DNA of 8,830 nt from Gammaproteobacteria bacterium. GTDB taxonomy: Bacteria; Pseudomonadota; Gammaproteobacteria; Pseudomonadales; Azotimanducaceae. Location: NCBI GenBank assembly GCA_030432795.1, contig JAUILW010000109.1, positions 1-8,830 of the forward strand, given 5' to 3'. Position numbers and translations under genes: made by a program. Position 1 is the stretch's first letter. Each line of letters begins with the position of its first letter. This document shows, piece after piece, positions 1 to 7,153 of this stretch. A model generated the notes under the pieces. The model did not search any database. It had not been told where the DNA came from and saw only the letters and a list, made by a program, of their open reading frames with translations.

Positions 1-1274
1 ATGGATTCGATCTCCTGGGTGAACTCAGCAAGGTAGGCGCGTCCTGGGGTCAGGAACGGGCCTAGGAAAAACAGATTGTTGACCTGCGGGCCCCAGATGA
101 ACTCGTTGGTGAGCTCGATCTCTTCTTTCGAGTAGAACGCACCGACAATCCAGTGCACGGAACCCGAGCCGACATCAAAGTCGCCGGCAACGCGTAACTC
201 TTCGGAGAAAAGACTCACTTCCGGCAGATTCTGGTTGCTGCGCAGCATGTCTACGCCAGTGAAGTCGTTGTCCTTGAAGTTGGAATCCTCAAACTCGCGG
301 TAGGCGGTGAGGGAGGTGAGCGTGACGTTACCGACGTCGAGGTTGATCTCCAAAGCGGCGCCGAAATCTTCCGCTTCGTAGCGAGGGGTGACGTTGGTGG
401 CAACCTCACGCTCGTCAATGTCCGCGGGGATTGTGTCGTTCGAACCGATGGCTGCCGCCAGCGGTTGGTTGAACAGGGCATCGTTGGGGTCGTTGCGCGA
501 CTTCACAGGCAGGCAGCAGGCCTCATCCAGCTCGCTGTAGTCCACGCTCAGCCACACATCGAGGTTGTCGGTGGGTTGCCATGCCAGCTGGCCTTTGATG
601 GTCCAGCGGTCCAGGTCGTGCAGCTCGCTCTCGCCGTTGCCGACGTTGTCCAGCCAGCCGTCACCCGTGCCGAGATTGGCCGAGAAGCGTCCGGCGAGCT
701 GGTCGGAAAATGGGATGTTGATTGAGCCTTTGAAGCGTGCGCGGTTGTGCTCTTCGTAGCTGACCTGAGCCATGCCTTCCAAAGCTTCGGTGCTCGGGCG
801 CTTGGAGATGAAGTGCACCACACCTGCGGAGGTGTTGCGACCGAACAGCGTGCCTTGTGGGCCCTTGAGGATCTCCACGCGCTCGATATCGGCGAAGTCG
901 GATGCCGCCAGGAGGCCGGAGCGGGAGCGGTACACACCATCCACAAAGGTGCCCACCGCCGGCTCGAAACCCATGTTGAACACGGAGTTGCCGAGGCCGC
1001 GCAGCGCGAAAGAGGTACCTACACCCGGCGGATCCACCGCTCGAATGTCCAGTGAAGGCGTCACAGCGCGCAGGTCGAAGATGTCGTCGACCAGGTTCGC
1101 TTCCATCGCCTCAGAGCTCACCGCGGTGATGGAAATCGGTACGTCCATCAGCGACTGCTCGCGCTTCTGGGCGGTGACGATGACTTCCTCGATGACAGGC
1201 TCCGCGGCCTGTAGATGCCCCGTGAGCAGGCTGCCTGCACTGAGCGCAAGGAAGGATCCGACGAGCTTTTTCAT
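1..1274 (-). CDS. TonB-dependent outer-membrane receptor, N-terminal part (runs off left edge)
   Basis: The reading frame is open from ATG at 1274 to the window edge and gives 424 residues without a stop. Residues 1-23 form a signal peptide with Lys-Lys and a hydrophobic core, likely cut after LQA. Next comes the TonB-box region EEVIVTAQKREQS (29-41), then a plug domain with VPISITAVS (45-53), FALRGLG (89-95), VDGVYRSR (111-118) and the diagnostic LKGPQGTLFGRNTSAG (136-151). From about residue 165 the protein alternates polar and aromatic residues as a beta barrel does. A strong Shine-Dalgarno, GGGGAGAGG, sits three bases before the ATG. Family knowledge: such receptors import siderophores, vitamins or organic substrates across the outer membrane using TonB-ExbBD energy. 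The substrate is unknown; the sequence resembles the large, iron-independent receptors of marine and sphingomonad bacteria. An adjacent Cys-Cys pair lies in an early barrel segment (DEACCLP). The C-terminal part of the barrel is outside the window. Confidence 0.95.
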   Translation of the reverse strand, partial: MKKLVGSFLALSAGSLLTGHLQAAEPVIEEVIVTAQKREQSLMDVPISITAVSSEAMEANLVDDIFDLRAVTPSLDIRAVDPPGVGTSFALRGLGNSVFNMGFEPAVGTFVDGVYRSRSGLLAASDFADIERVEILKGPQGTLFGRNTSAGVVHFISKRPSTEALEGMAQVSYEEHNRARFKGSINIPFSDQLAGRFSANLGTGDGWLDNVGNGESELHDLDRWTIKGQLAWQPTDNLDVWLSVDYSELDEACCLPVKSRNDPNDALFNQPLAAAIGSNDTIPADIDEREVATNVTPRYEAEDFGAALEINLDVGNVTLTSLTAYREFEDSNFKDNDFTGVDMLRSNQNLPEVSLFSEELRVAGDFDVGSGSVHWIVGAFYSKEEIELTNEFIWGPQVNNLFFLGPFLTPGRAYLAEFTQEIES

Positions 1275-1359
1275 AAACCTCTCCCCATGGTTGTGCGGCC
1301 AACATAGCAGCAGCGCTACCGGCTGCTTTTGCGATGCGCATCTATTTTCTATGAGGCGG

Positions 1360-1372
1360 CCGGCGTGGCCGG
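1360..1372. repeat. Short GC hairpin between the cysteine-rich protein gene and the receptor gene
   Basis: CCGGC, GTG, GCCGG forms a 5-bp perfect stem with a three-base loop, 12 bases past the stop of the 2742-1384 gene in its direction of transcription. No run of T follows on the minus strand, so it is not a convincing intrinsic terminator. It might slow polymerase or trim mRNA ends, or be chance in GC-rich DNA. The rest of the 109-base gap (1275-1383) shows only the receptor's ribosome binding site. Confidence 0.25.
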
Positions 1373-1383
1373 TTGGGCGATTC

Positions 1384-2742
1384 TCAGGTGCGGCACCAGG
1401 CCGGATGGTTACGACAGTAGCGTTGTTCCGAGGCTATCCGTTCGCGTGCGAAGTGATCTGCGCAACGCTCGGTTGGGTCGATCTGCTCGAGGCTCAGCCA
1501 AACGGTTTGCGCACGGATGTTGTTTACCTTGGCAGGCTCTGCCCGCAGCGCCATGATCCACTGCGCGCAGTAGCGAACGCCTGGCTCGATGGTGGCGCCG
1601 GTGCCCGGTGCATGCGCTGTCAGCTCGGTTTGAAACCCGACGTGTGACCATCCCGACACTGGCAGCTGCGCGTACGGCGTATCTGCCTCAAACGGCTGCA
1701 GAAGATCTACATCGACGTGCGGGCCCAGCTTTTCTGCGATCAATCTGGAAAGGCGCTTGTCCGCCTCGCCGATGGGTTGCCCGGCACCGCCTGAAATGGC
1801 TGCTTGGTCGTGAGAGTCGGCATCATCGCAACCGGCGCCGTACAAGGTGGCATTCGGACTCAGCCAGCGCGAATGTTCTGCAACGTCGCCGGTTCTTCGC
1901 ATGTGCGCAAGCCATTGTTGGATGAAGACGAAGCCTGCATCTTCAGTTACTGCCTGGCGGGGATCTTCTGGTAGCTGCGCCGGACCGTAGACAAAGCGTC
2001 CATCCTGCAATCTGAAGTCGTCGGCAGCATAGGCAAGCTCGCCATTGAAGACCTGGTTCAGCCGATCACCATCCTGATCGATGCGCGCTCCCGCGCGTTC
2101 ATCCCCAGCGTTGAGATCCTGCCGGTACTGCGCCGGGTTCGAATTGAGTCTCGGGTTTGCCAGCATGTACCGCCAGATCTGGCCCGTGCGGTATTTATTG
2201 TCGTGGTTGGACCAACGCTCCCGGATCGTGCCTTCAGGTCCGCCAAAATCGAAGATCGTCTGCCCGCGAATCTGCAACGGTTGGTTCAGATCGTAGTAGC
2301 CGAAATCCGGGGGAAATGCCGCGACCCGCAGCGCCGCCCGATAGCGGTGCGCGGCCATTGGGCCGGCAACGATCTTCAGGTCTTCCCTCAGTGCCTCTTC
2401 CGCGGGCGCGGGTTCCTCCCGAGGAAAGCCCATAACGTTGGCGTAGTGGGCGCGCACATCCGCAAGGGAGGCGGGTTCCGGGCGTCCCTGCAGACCGTGC
2501 ACCTGCACCTGCTCGGAGAACTGCGCCATATAGGCATCCAGTTTAGGGTTTCGACCCCGGTCGAGATCGGACTGACGGAGCACGCCATTGGCGATGAGGA
2601 GTTCACCATTGAGGCGATCCGCGGAGACCGTGGTTTGCAGATTGTACTGTGCGCATGTCAGCGGCGGCGGCGCGGCGCTGCACGATACCATCAGCATGCT
2701 CAGCGTTAGGTAGATAAGCAAAGCCGACCGGGACATCCGCAT
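1384..2742 (-). CDS. Unrecognised exported protein, probable lipoprotein, cysteine-rich
   Basis: The product has 452 residues and I do not recognise its family. The N-terminus has a short basic start, a hydrophobic core (residues 7-19) and then VSC at 19-21, a lipobox-like site with Met at -3 instead of the usual Leu. It is therefore either a lipoprotein with Cys21 as lipid anchor, or a Sec-secreted protein cut just after. The mature part is soluble, with no further membrane helix. It holds six more cysteines (30, 305, 392, 427, 443, 450), an even number clustered toward the C-terminus, as expected for disulfides in the periplasm. A tryptophan/aromatic-rich patch lies at 177-196. It starts 21 bases after the aldolase gene ends, so they probably share a transcript, and the receptor gene follows. 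No strong Shine-Dalgarno is visible; a second ATG six bases in (residue 3) is an equally good start. Expression is well supported by the signal sequence; function is not. Confidence 0.85.
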   Translation of the reverse strand: MRMSRSALLIYLTLSMLMVSCSAAPPPLTCAQYNLQTTVSADRLNGELLIANGVLRQSDLDRGRNPKLDAYMAQFSEQVQVHGLQGRPEPASLADVRAHYANVMGFPREEPAPAEEALREDLKIVAGPMAAHRYRAALRVAAFPPDFGYYDLNQPLQIRGQTIFDFGGPEGTIRERWSNHDNKYRTGQIWRYMLANPRLNSNPAQYRQDLNAGDERAGARIDQDGDRLNQVFNGELAYAADDFRLQDGRFVYGPAQLPEDPRQAVTEDAGFVFIQQWLAHMRRTGDVAEHSRWLSPNATLYGAGCDDADSHDQAAISGGAGQPIGEADKRLSRLIAEKLGPHVDVDLLQPFEADTPYAQLPVSGWSHVGFQTELTAHAPGTGATIEPGVRYCAQWIMALRAEPAKVNNIRAQTVWLSLEQIDPTERCADHFARERIASEQRYCRNHPAWCRT

Positions 2743-2763
2743 TCGTCGGTACAGGCTGTGCCT

Positions 2764-3525
2764 TCAGCTTCTGTAGCTGTCGTCTGTGCGATCCAGCTTG
2801 CGCAGCCATGCTGGCCATGCCAGAGCGTCGACACTGCCGTCGAACAGCAGTTGTGACTGTGCCGCAGCCTTCGGCGCTGAGCCTTGCGGTGGCATGTTGA
2901 TGTTGGCCATTCCGGCTGCCAGCGCACGCACCTGCATCGTGCACGCGCGCTCCAGGTAGTACATTGCCATGAATGCCGCGTTGGCGCTGGAGCCGACGGT
3001 CAGGGTGCCGTGGTTGCGCAGTATCATGAACTGCCTGTTGCCGAGATCAGCGACGATTCGCTCACGTTCATCGAGATCCAGAGCTACGCCTTCGTAGTCG
3101 TGATAGGCAATCTCTCCGCACTGCATGGCGTGCTGCGTAATGGGCATCAGCCCTTCGCTCATCGCCGATACGGCCACGCCGTCATTGGTGTGCAGGTGGA
3201 TCACGAACATCGCGTCTTCGCGCGAGGCGTGAATGGCAGAGTGGATGGTGAACCCGGCTGGATTGATGTCGTATGGGCTGTCGGCCACCTTGTTACCGTC
3301 GAGGTCTACCTTCACGAGGCTGCTCGCATTGACCTCATCGAAGCCCAAGCCGATCGGGTTGATGAGGAAGTGGTGTTCGGGTCCCGGCACACGTGCTGAG
3401 ATGTGGGTGAAGAGAAAATCGTCCCAACCGTGCAGGGCCACAAGTCGATAGAGCGCGGCAAGATCCACGCGCGTTTGCCACTCCTCGGCGCTGCATTTGG
3501 CTGCGGTTTCTGCGGGTTCGGCCAT
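2764..3525 (-). CDS. Class II aldolase/adducin-family protein
   Basis: The 253-residue product matches the class II aldolase/adducin fold in length and motif order. LAALYRLVALHGWDD (23-37) and HISARVP (41-47) open the domain. HLH at 110-112 and NHG at 171-173 supply the three zinc-binding histidines (H110, H112, H172). In L-fuculose-phosphate aldolase the catalytic glutamate lies shortly before the HxH motif. Here the corresponding stretch is NPAGFTIHSAIHASR (88-102), with glycine at that place, so a true retro-aldol reaction is doubtful. This is the pattern of the uncharacterised 'aldolase II superfamily' group near PRK07044, as I recall it. It is cytoplasmic and metal dependent by inference. 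It sits between glutathione S-transferase (70 bases upstream) and the cysteine-rich exported protein (21 bases downstream), all on one strand. The ribosome binding site is weak. Substrate unknown. Confidence 0.93.
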   Translation of the reverse strand: MAEPAETAAKCSAEEWQTRVDLAALYRLVALHGWDDFLFTHISARVPGPEHHFLINPIGLGFDEVNASSLVKVDLDGNKVADSPYDINPAGFTIHSAIHASREDAMFVIHLHTNDGVAVSAMSEGLMPITQHAMQCGEIAYHDYEGVALDLDERERIVADLGNRQFMILRNHGTLTVGSSANAAFMAMYYLERACTMQVRALAAGMANINMPPQGSAPKAAAQSQLLFDGSVDALAWPAWLRKLDRTDDSYRS

Positions 3526-3595
3526 CGGGGCATTTCCAGTTGCATTCGGTACAGCCTACAACAATGTGGAGCGTGCACAACTGTCCATGCGCTGC

Positions 3596-4255
3596 CTATT
3601 GAAGGCCAGCGTTGGCCTTCTCCAGTGCGTTCCACTGGTCCAGGTTGCTGCCGTACTCGATCATCACATGCTTGCGGTAAGCCGGGCGCGCGCACAGCCG
3701 TTCGTACCAGGCCTGCAGCGCCGGCAGCGCAGGACGTTCGATGGGCAGCGTCATGTAGCGATACATCATCGCGCCAATGGCGATATCCGCGACGGTCAGC
3801 GCTTCACCGCAGATGTAGCTGCGGCCGTGCAGCGCGTCGTCTAGTTGTGTAAACGCGGCAGTACAGCCCGCCACTGAACGCTCGATTTTCTCAGGCGTGG
3901 ACGGCAGGCCGCGCACCAGCATCTGAAAAAGGGGAAAGAAGGCAAAGGCGATGTCGCTGCGCTGCCACTCCATCCACATATCAGCGCAGGTGCGGGCTGG
4001 CTCATCGTCCGGCCACAGGGAGCCTGCGCCATACCTGCGCGCCAGGTAGCGCACACAGGCATTGGACTCCCAGACTACCAGGTCGCCGTCGCGTAACGTG
4101 GGCACCACCTGCACCGGGTTCGGGTAACCGGCCGGGTAGCCGAACGAGCCGCCCACATCCTCACGCCGGTAGTCGATGCCGAGTTCGCCGAGGGTCCACA
4201 TCACTTTCTGTACGTTGGCGGAGTTGCGGCGTCCGAGCACTTCTATCATGGGCAT
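3596..4255 (-). CDS. Glutathione S-transferase
   Basis: The 219-residue product has the canonical two-domain layout. The N-terminal thioredoxin-like domain contains GRRNSANVQKV (8-18), with Asn11/Ser12 as candidate glutathione-activating residues, the cis-proline in VVPTL (Pro52), and the glutathione gamma-glutamyl binding pair Glu63-Ser64 in WESNACVRYLA. The all-helical C-terminal domain (about 85-205) holds the conserved N-capping/hydrophobic-staple segment LTVADIAIG (153-161). Such enzymes conjugate, isomerise or dehalogenate electrophiles with glutathione in the cytoplasm; the substrate is not evident. GAGG lies 3 bases before the ATG at 4255 and 9 bases before a second in-frame ATG at 4249. 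The shorter start (MIEVLGRRNS) fits normal spacing and typical family N-termini better, so the true product may be 217 residues. It is divergent from the 4291 gene across 35 bases and leads the minus-strand gene row. Confidence 0.95.
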   Translation of the reverse strand: MPMIEVLGRRNSANVQKVMWTLGELGIDYRREDVGGSFGYPAGYPNPVQVVPTLRDGDLVVWESNACVRYLARRYGAGSLWPDDEPARTCADMWMEWQRSDIAFAFFPLFQMLVRGLPSTPEKIERSVAGCTAAFTQLDDALHGRSYICGEALTVADIAIGAMMYRYMTLPIERPALPALQAWYERLCARPAYRKHVMIEYGSNLDQWNALEKANAGLQ

Positions 4256-4290
4256 TTTCCTCAGCGATTCGGCGGCGGTACACTCAGCCG

Positions 4291-5043
4291 ATGATACGAC
4301 TGAGCGACATCGACTGGCGAATTCTGCTGGGCACCGCGGTCACCGCGGTGTGGCTGGGAGCAGGCCTGCTCTATTTCCTCCACCAGGGCGGCACGATCGC
4401 AAACATCCCCATTGAGAACCTCGGTAGCTTCCTGGAGGGAGGTTTCGCACCGCTGGCGTTTCTCTGGCTCGTGATCGGCATGTTCATCCAGCAGAAAGAG
4501 CTCGCCGACAACACCGAGGTCATGCGTCAGACCATGCGTATGAGCGAGCGGCAGGCGGAGGTGCTGGCAGCCAGTGAGCTGAACCAGCGGCAGGAAGCAT
4601 TCTTCAAGATTGCCGATAATGTGAAAAAGCAGCTCGCCGCCGTTGAAGGCATGCTATTCATCTCCTGCTTTGGCGAAACCGAAGGCAGTATCGTCTCGCC
4701 AGAAACCATCCACGACATGTGGCACAAACTCGCCACCGGCGATGCGGACATCTTCGCCCGCGGCTTTTTGTCTACCGACCTCAAGCCCTACGGCGGCGCG
4801 GAGAAGATTTTCTACGGCACAGCGATCCGCCGGCGTCACACGCAGAGCTTTGTGGATACTTTCGATCGTCTCATGCGGCTGGCGGAGAACTGCGATCAGG
4901 ATGGCATCATCACCGGCACGGTCGCCGGCACCGCGCACGGTATGGTGTACAACATGATGCAGTCCGCCTCGCCGAATGCGGCGAGCGCGCGGTTGGTGGA
5001 TGTGTCGAAGTACGAAAACATCGTTCAGCAGGGGAGTGGTTGA
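4291..5043 (+). CDS. Unrecognised membrane protein: two transmembrane helices plus coiled coil
   Basis: The 250-residue product begins with two predicted membrane helices (about 11-31 and 48-66) joined by a short loop. A charged, glutamine-rich segment with heptad character follows (about 67-118), then a soluble domain (about 120-250) that I do not recognise. The GSFLEGGFAPLAF loop/helix followed by QQKEL and then QEAFF resembles the two-helix, coiled-coil N-terminus of putative AbiC-like (putAbiC) and related proteins. The C-terminal half shows no motif that would confirm this. Probably an inner-membrane protein with its bulk in the cytoplasm. Its TGA overlaps the ATG of the acyl-CoA dehydrogenase by one base, so the two are likely translationally coupled and work together or are at least co-expressed. 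No good Shine-Dalgarno precedes the ATG. The start is chosen because membrane helix 1 follows directly and the neighbouring divergent gene leaves little room. Confidence 0.85.
   Translation: MIRLSDIDWRILLGTAVTAVWLGAGLLYFLHQGGTIANIPIENLGSFLEGGFAPLAFLWLVIGMFIQQKELADNTEVMRQTMRMSERQAEVLAASELNQRQEAFFKIADNVKKQLAAVEGMLFISCFGETEGSIVSPETIHDMWHKLATGDADIFARGFLSTDLKPYGGAEKIFYGTAIRRRHTQSFVDTFDRLMRLAENCDQDGIITGTVAGTAHGMVYNMMQSASPNAASARLVDVSKYENIVQQGSG
5030..5036 (+). promoter_or_regulatory. Ribosome binding site fixing the acyl-CoA dehydrogenase start
   Basis: AGGGGAG lies six bases before the ATG at 5043, inside the last codons of the upstream membrane-protein gene. It selects this start over the much longer upstream open frame, and the TGATG junction fits coupling by a terminating ribosome. 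Confidence 0.75.
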
Positions 5044-6209
5044 TGCCGTCTTTCGAGTATGGAGCGGATTACGCGGACATCCGGGAGCAGGTGGCGCGCA
5101 TCTGTGCTGAGTACCCTGGAAGCTACTGGCAGGCGCTGGATGACAAGGCGGAGTATCCGCACGCCTTCGTCGATGCGCTCACGGAATCCGGCTACCTCGC
5201 AGCCCTGATCCCGGAAGCGTACGGTGGCGCTGGCCTGCCCATTCGCGCCGCTTCGGTGATCCTTGAAACCATACACGCCAACGGCTGCTCAGCGGCCGCC
5301 TGCCACGCGCAGATGTACACCATGGGCACCGTGCTGCGGCATGGCAGCCCAGAGCAGAAACAGAAATACCTGCCGGCCATCGCCTCGGGTGAGTTGCGCC
5401 TGCAGGCGTTCGGCGTCACCGAGCCCACCACCGGCTCCGATACCACGCAGCTCAAGACCCGCGCGGTGAAGCAGGGCGATCAGTACGTGGTGAACGGTCA
5501 GAAAATCTGGACCAGCCGCGCCCACCAGTCGGACCTGATGCTGCTGCTGGCGCGCACCACGCCGGTGGATCAGGTGACGAAGCGCACGCAAGGGCTGTCC
5601 ACTTTTCTCGTGGATCTGCGCGAGGTGCGGGGAAAGGGCTGCGACATTCGCTCCATCGACACCATGATCAACCACAACACCACCGAGGTGTTTTTCGACG
5701 ACATGGTGATTCCTGCCGACAGCCTGGTGGGTGAGGAGGGCAGCGGCTTCCGCAACATTCTGAGCGGTATGAACGCTGAACGGGTGCTCATCGCTTCAGA
5801 AGCGCTTGGCGACGGCCGCTACTTCCTCAATAAAGGGGTGGCCTACGCCAACGAACGGGTGGTATTCGGCAGCCCCATTGGCAGCAACCAGGGCATCGCC
5901 TTCCCCCTGGCACAGGCCTACACGCAGCTCGAAGCGGCGGAGCTCATGATCCGCAAGGCAGCTGCCCTGTACGATGCCGGTGAGGACTGTGGCGAGGCGG
6001 CCAATATCGCTAAGTACCTTGCCTCAGAAGCTGCCTGGAAGGCGGCAGATGAGACCTTTCAGACCTACGGTGGTTTCGCTTTCGCCAAGGAATACCAGAT
6101 TGAGCGCAAGTGGCGTGAGGTACGCCTGTGGCGCACCGCGCCGATCTCCAACAACATGGTGCTCAATTTCGTCTGTCAGAACGTGCTGGGGCTGCCGCGC
6201 AGCTACTGA
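5043..6209 (+). CDS. Acyl-CoA dehydrogenase family protein
   Basis: The 388-residue product has normal family length and motif order: an N-terminal helical domain, IPEAYGGAGLP (56-66), the FAD-binding strand AFGVTEPTTGSD (122-133), the WTSRA flavin contact (156-160), the C-terminal helical bundle, and FQTYGGFAFAKEYQIER (339-355). Family members oxidise acyl-CoA thioesters to the 2,3-enoyl form with FAD, passing electrons to electron-transfer flavoprotein. The usual catalytic glutamate of medium- and short-chain enzymes (in IYEGT near the C-terminus) is missing; that region reads WRTAPISNN. Instead Glu246 in GMNAERVLIA sits where isovaleryl-CoA and long-chain enzymes carry theirs, so the enzyme can still be active. 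Substrate is uncertain; branched or aromatic side-chain acyl-CoAs are possible. An open frame reaches back to 4719, but its extra 108 residues overlap the membrane gene and are not homologous, so the ATG at 5043 is used. The stop overlaps the rhomboid gene's end by 7 bases. Confidence 0.96.
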   Translation: MPSFEYGADYADIREQVARICAEYPGSYWQALDDKAEYPHAFVDALTESGYLAALIPEAYGGAGLPIRAASVILETIHANGCSAAACHAQMYTMGTVLRHGSPEQKQKYLPAIASGELRLQAFGVTEPTTGSDTTQLKTRAVKQGDQYVVNGQKIWTSRAHQSDLMLLLARTTPVDQVTKRTQGLSTFLVDLREVRGKGCDIRSIDTMINHNTTEVFFDDMVIPADSLVGEEGSGFRNILSGMNAERVLIASEALGDGRYFLNKGVAYANERVVFGSPIGSNQGIAFPLAQAYTQLEAAELMIRKAAALYDAGEDCGEAANIAKYLASEAAWKAADETFQTYGGFAFAKEYQIERKWREVRLWRTAPISNNMVLNFVCQNVLGLPRSY

Positions 6210-7135
6210 GTGAGCGCCAGCCACCAGGCGTAGCCGATGAGCACGCAGGTCGCAGCGCCAGCCAGCACCTGCCCCGAATGGCCCAACAAGCGCAGGTTAC
6301 GCCGGGCGACCATCAGCCCCACGCCGGCGCCGCAGGCGAAGCCGAATAGATGGGCGGCGACGTCGGTGTTTTCGCCACCGGTGCCGGTGTAGGCCACCAT
6401 GGCAATCGCCGCAAATACTGGGGCGAAGCTGCGCCGCCAGCCCCACGCGCGCAGGTAACCTCGACGCCACACGAACGTGCCCACCAGGCCCAGGCTCGCA
6501 AACACCGCGGTGGAGGCGCCGATGGAGCGGAACTCGCTGGCCTGCACCAGGGCGTTGATGCCGTTGCCGCCGGCGGCGGCGATCACCACCAGCAGCCATG
6601 CCAGGCCCGAGCCCAGGTAGCGGCAGGCGAGCCAGCCGAATACGCTGCCAAAGAGGCTATTGGCGAGTATGTGGCCGAGATCGGCGTGCAGGGTCAACGC
6701 CGTGACCGTGCGCCACCAGTCGCCGTCCATGACCGCGCCCGCGTGCATGACCCCTGCGCTACGCCAGTCGCCGCCGGTGACGAACTCGATGAACGGCTCG
6801 CTCCAGATCACCAGCAGATAACCGAGCACGCCCAGGCGGCCGTTGTCGACGATGTGCACCGGGGTGGGCGGAGCCGGTTTGACGCTGTTTTCCCGTTCGT
6901 ACTGCGCCAGCTGGTGTTGCGCTGCGGCGGCCCGTTCGGGTCGCACCAGCAGGTGCCAGGTACCGTCCACCCGGTGGATGTGGTGCTCGAGGCCCACCGA
7001 GGCCAGCACCAGAGCGAGGTCTGCCAGGGGCGGGCGAGCAGATGCCGATCGTAGGCTCTGCCAGCCGCCGGTTTCGTTGTCGATAGCGGGTGCGTCGTTT
7101 GCTGTTAGCCGGAATGGTATAGTCGCCCGTGACAC
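6203..7135 (-). CDS. Rhomboid-family intramembrane serine protease
   Basis: With a GTG start at 7135 the product is 310 residues. A cytoplasmic N-terminal domain (about 20-85, WQSLRS through AQYEREN) is of the kind found before many proteobacterial rhomboids. About six membrane helices follow. The active site is complete: HADLGHILAN (150-159) places H150, H155 and N159 at exactly the spacing of H145, H150 and N154 in E. coli GlpG. GAST at 206-209 holds the nucleophile S208; its fourth residue is Thr, not the classic Gly. AAHLFGFACGAG carries catalytic H262. It cleaves membrane helices of other proteins within the inner membrane; the target is unknown. The open frame extends to an ATG at 7342, but that overlaps the oppositely oriented exported-protein gene and adds no recognisable sequence. 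The GTG has only a weak ribosome binding site, so the start is uncertain. It is convergent with, and overlaps by 7 bases, the dehydrogenase gene. Confidence 0.93.
   Translation of the reverse strand: MSRATIPFRLTANDAPAIDNETGGWQSLRSASARPPLADLALVLASVGLEHHIHRVDGTWHLLVRPERAAAAQHQLAQYERENSVKPAPPTPVHIVDNGRLGVLGYLLVIWSEPFIEFVTGGDWRSAGVMHAGAVMDGDWWRTVTALTLHADLGHILANSLFGSVFGWLACRYLGSGLAWLLVVIAAAGGNGINALVQASEFRSIGASTAVFASLGLVGTFVWRRGYLRAWGWRRSFAPVFAAIAMVAYTGTGGENTDVAAHLFGFACGAGVGLMVARRNLRLLGHSGQVLAGAATCVLIGYAWWLALTQ
7115..7123 (+). promoter_or_regulatory. Extended -10 promoter element for the small exported protein gene
   Basis: TGGTATAGT matches the extended -10 form TGnTATAAT with one hexamer mismatch. 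It would start transcription near 7130, about 24 bases before the ATG at 7154. No good -35 box is seen at 16-18 bases, which extended -10 promoters can do without. It overlaps the first codons of the rhomboid gene on the other strand. Confidence 0.5.
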
Positions 7136-7153
7136 CGTTCCACAGGCCTGCCC

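Noticed and set aside
772..1647. Open frame of 291 residues on the plus strand
   Set aside because: It lies antisense across the receptor start and the end of the cysteine-rich protein gene; composition is serine/arginine-rich without any domain, typical of a GC-rich antisense frame.
2203..2709. Open frame of 168 residues on the plus strand
   Set aside because: Antisense to the 2742-1384 gene, which has a signal peptide and a full-length frame; no motif in the antisense product.
2884..3399. Open frame of 171 residues on the plus strand
   Set aside because: Fully antisense to the well-supported aldolase-family gene.
4244..4249. TATCAT as a -10 box for the 4291 gene
   Set aside because: It matches the hexamer at five of six positions but has no -35 at acceptable spacing and no extended -10 TG; it also coincides with the GST start codons, so chance is likely.
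4719..5042. N-terminal extension of the acyl-CoA dehydrogenase frame
   Set aside because: It overlaps the membrane-protein gene in another frame, is rich in Arg and His without similarity to the family, and the strong ribosome binding site at 5030-5036 supports the ATG at 5043.
6350..7054. Open frame of 234 residues on the plus strand
   Set aside because: Antisense to the rhomboid gene, which has a complete active site; the product has low-complexity Gly/Ala/His composition.
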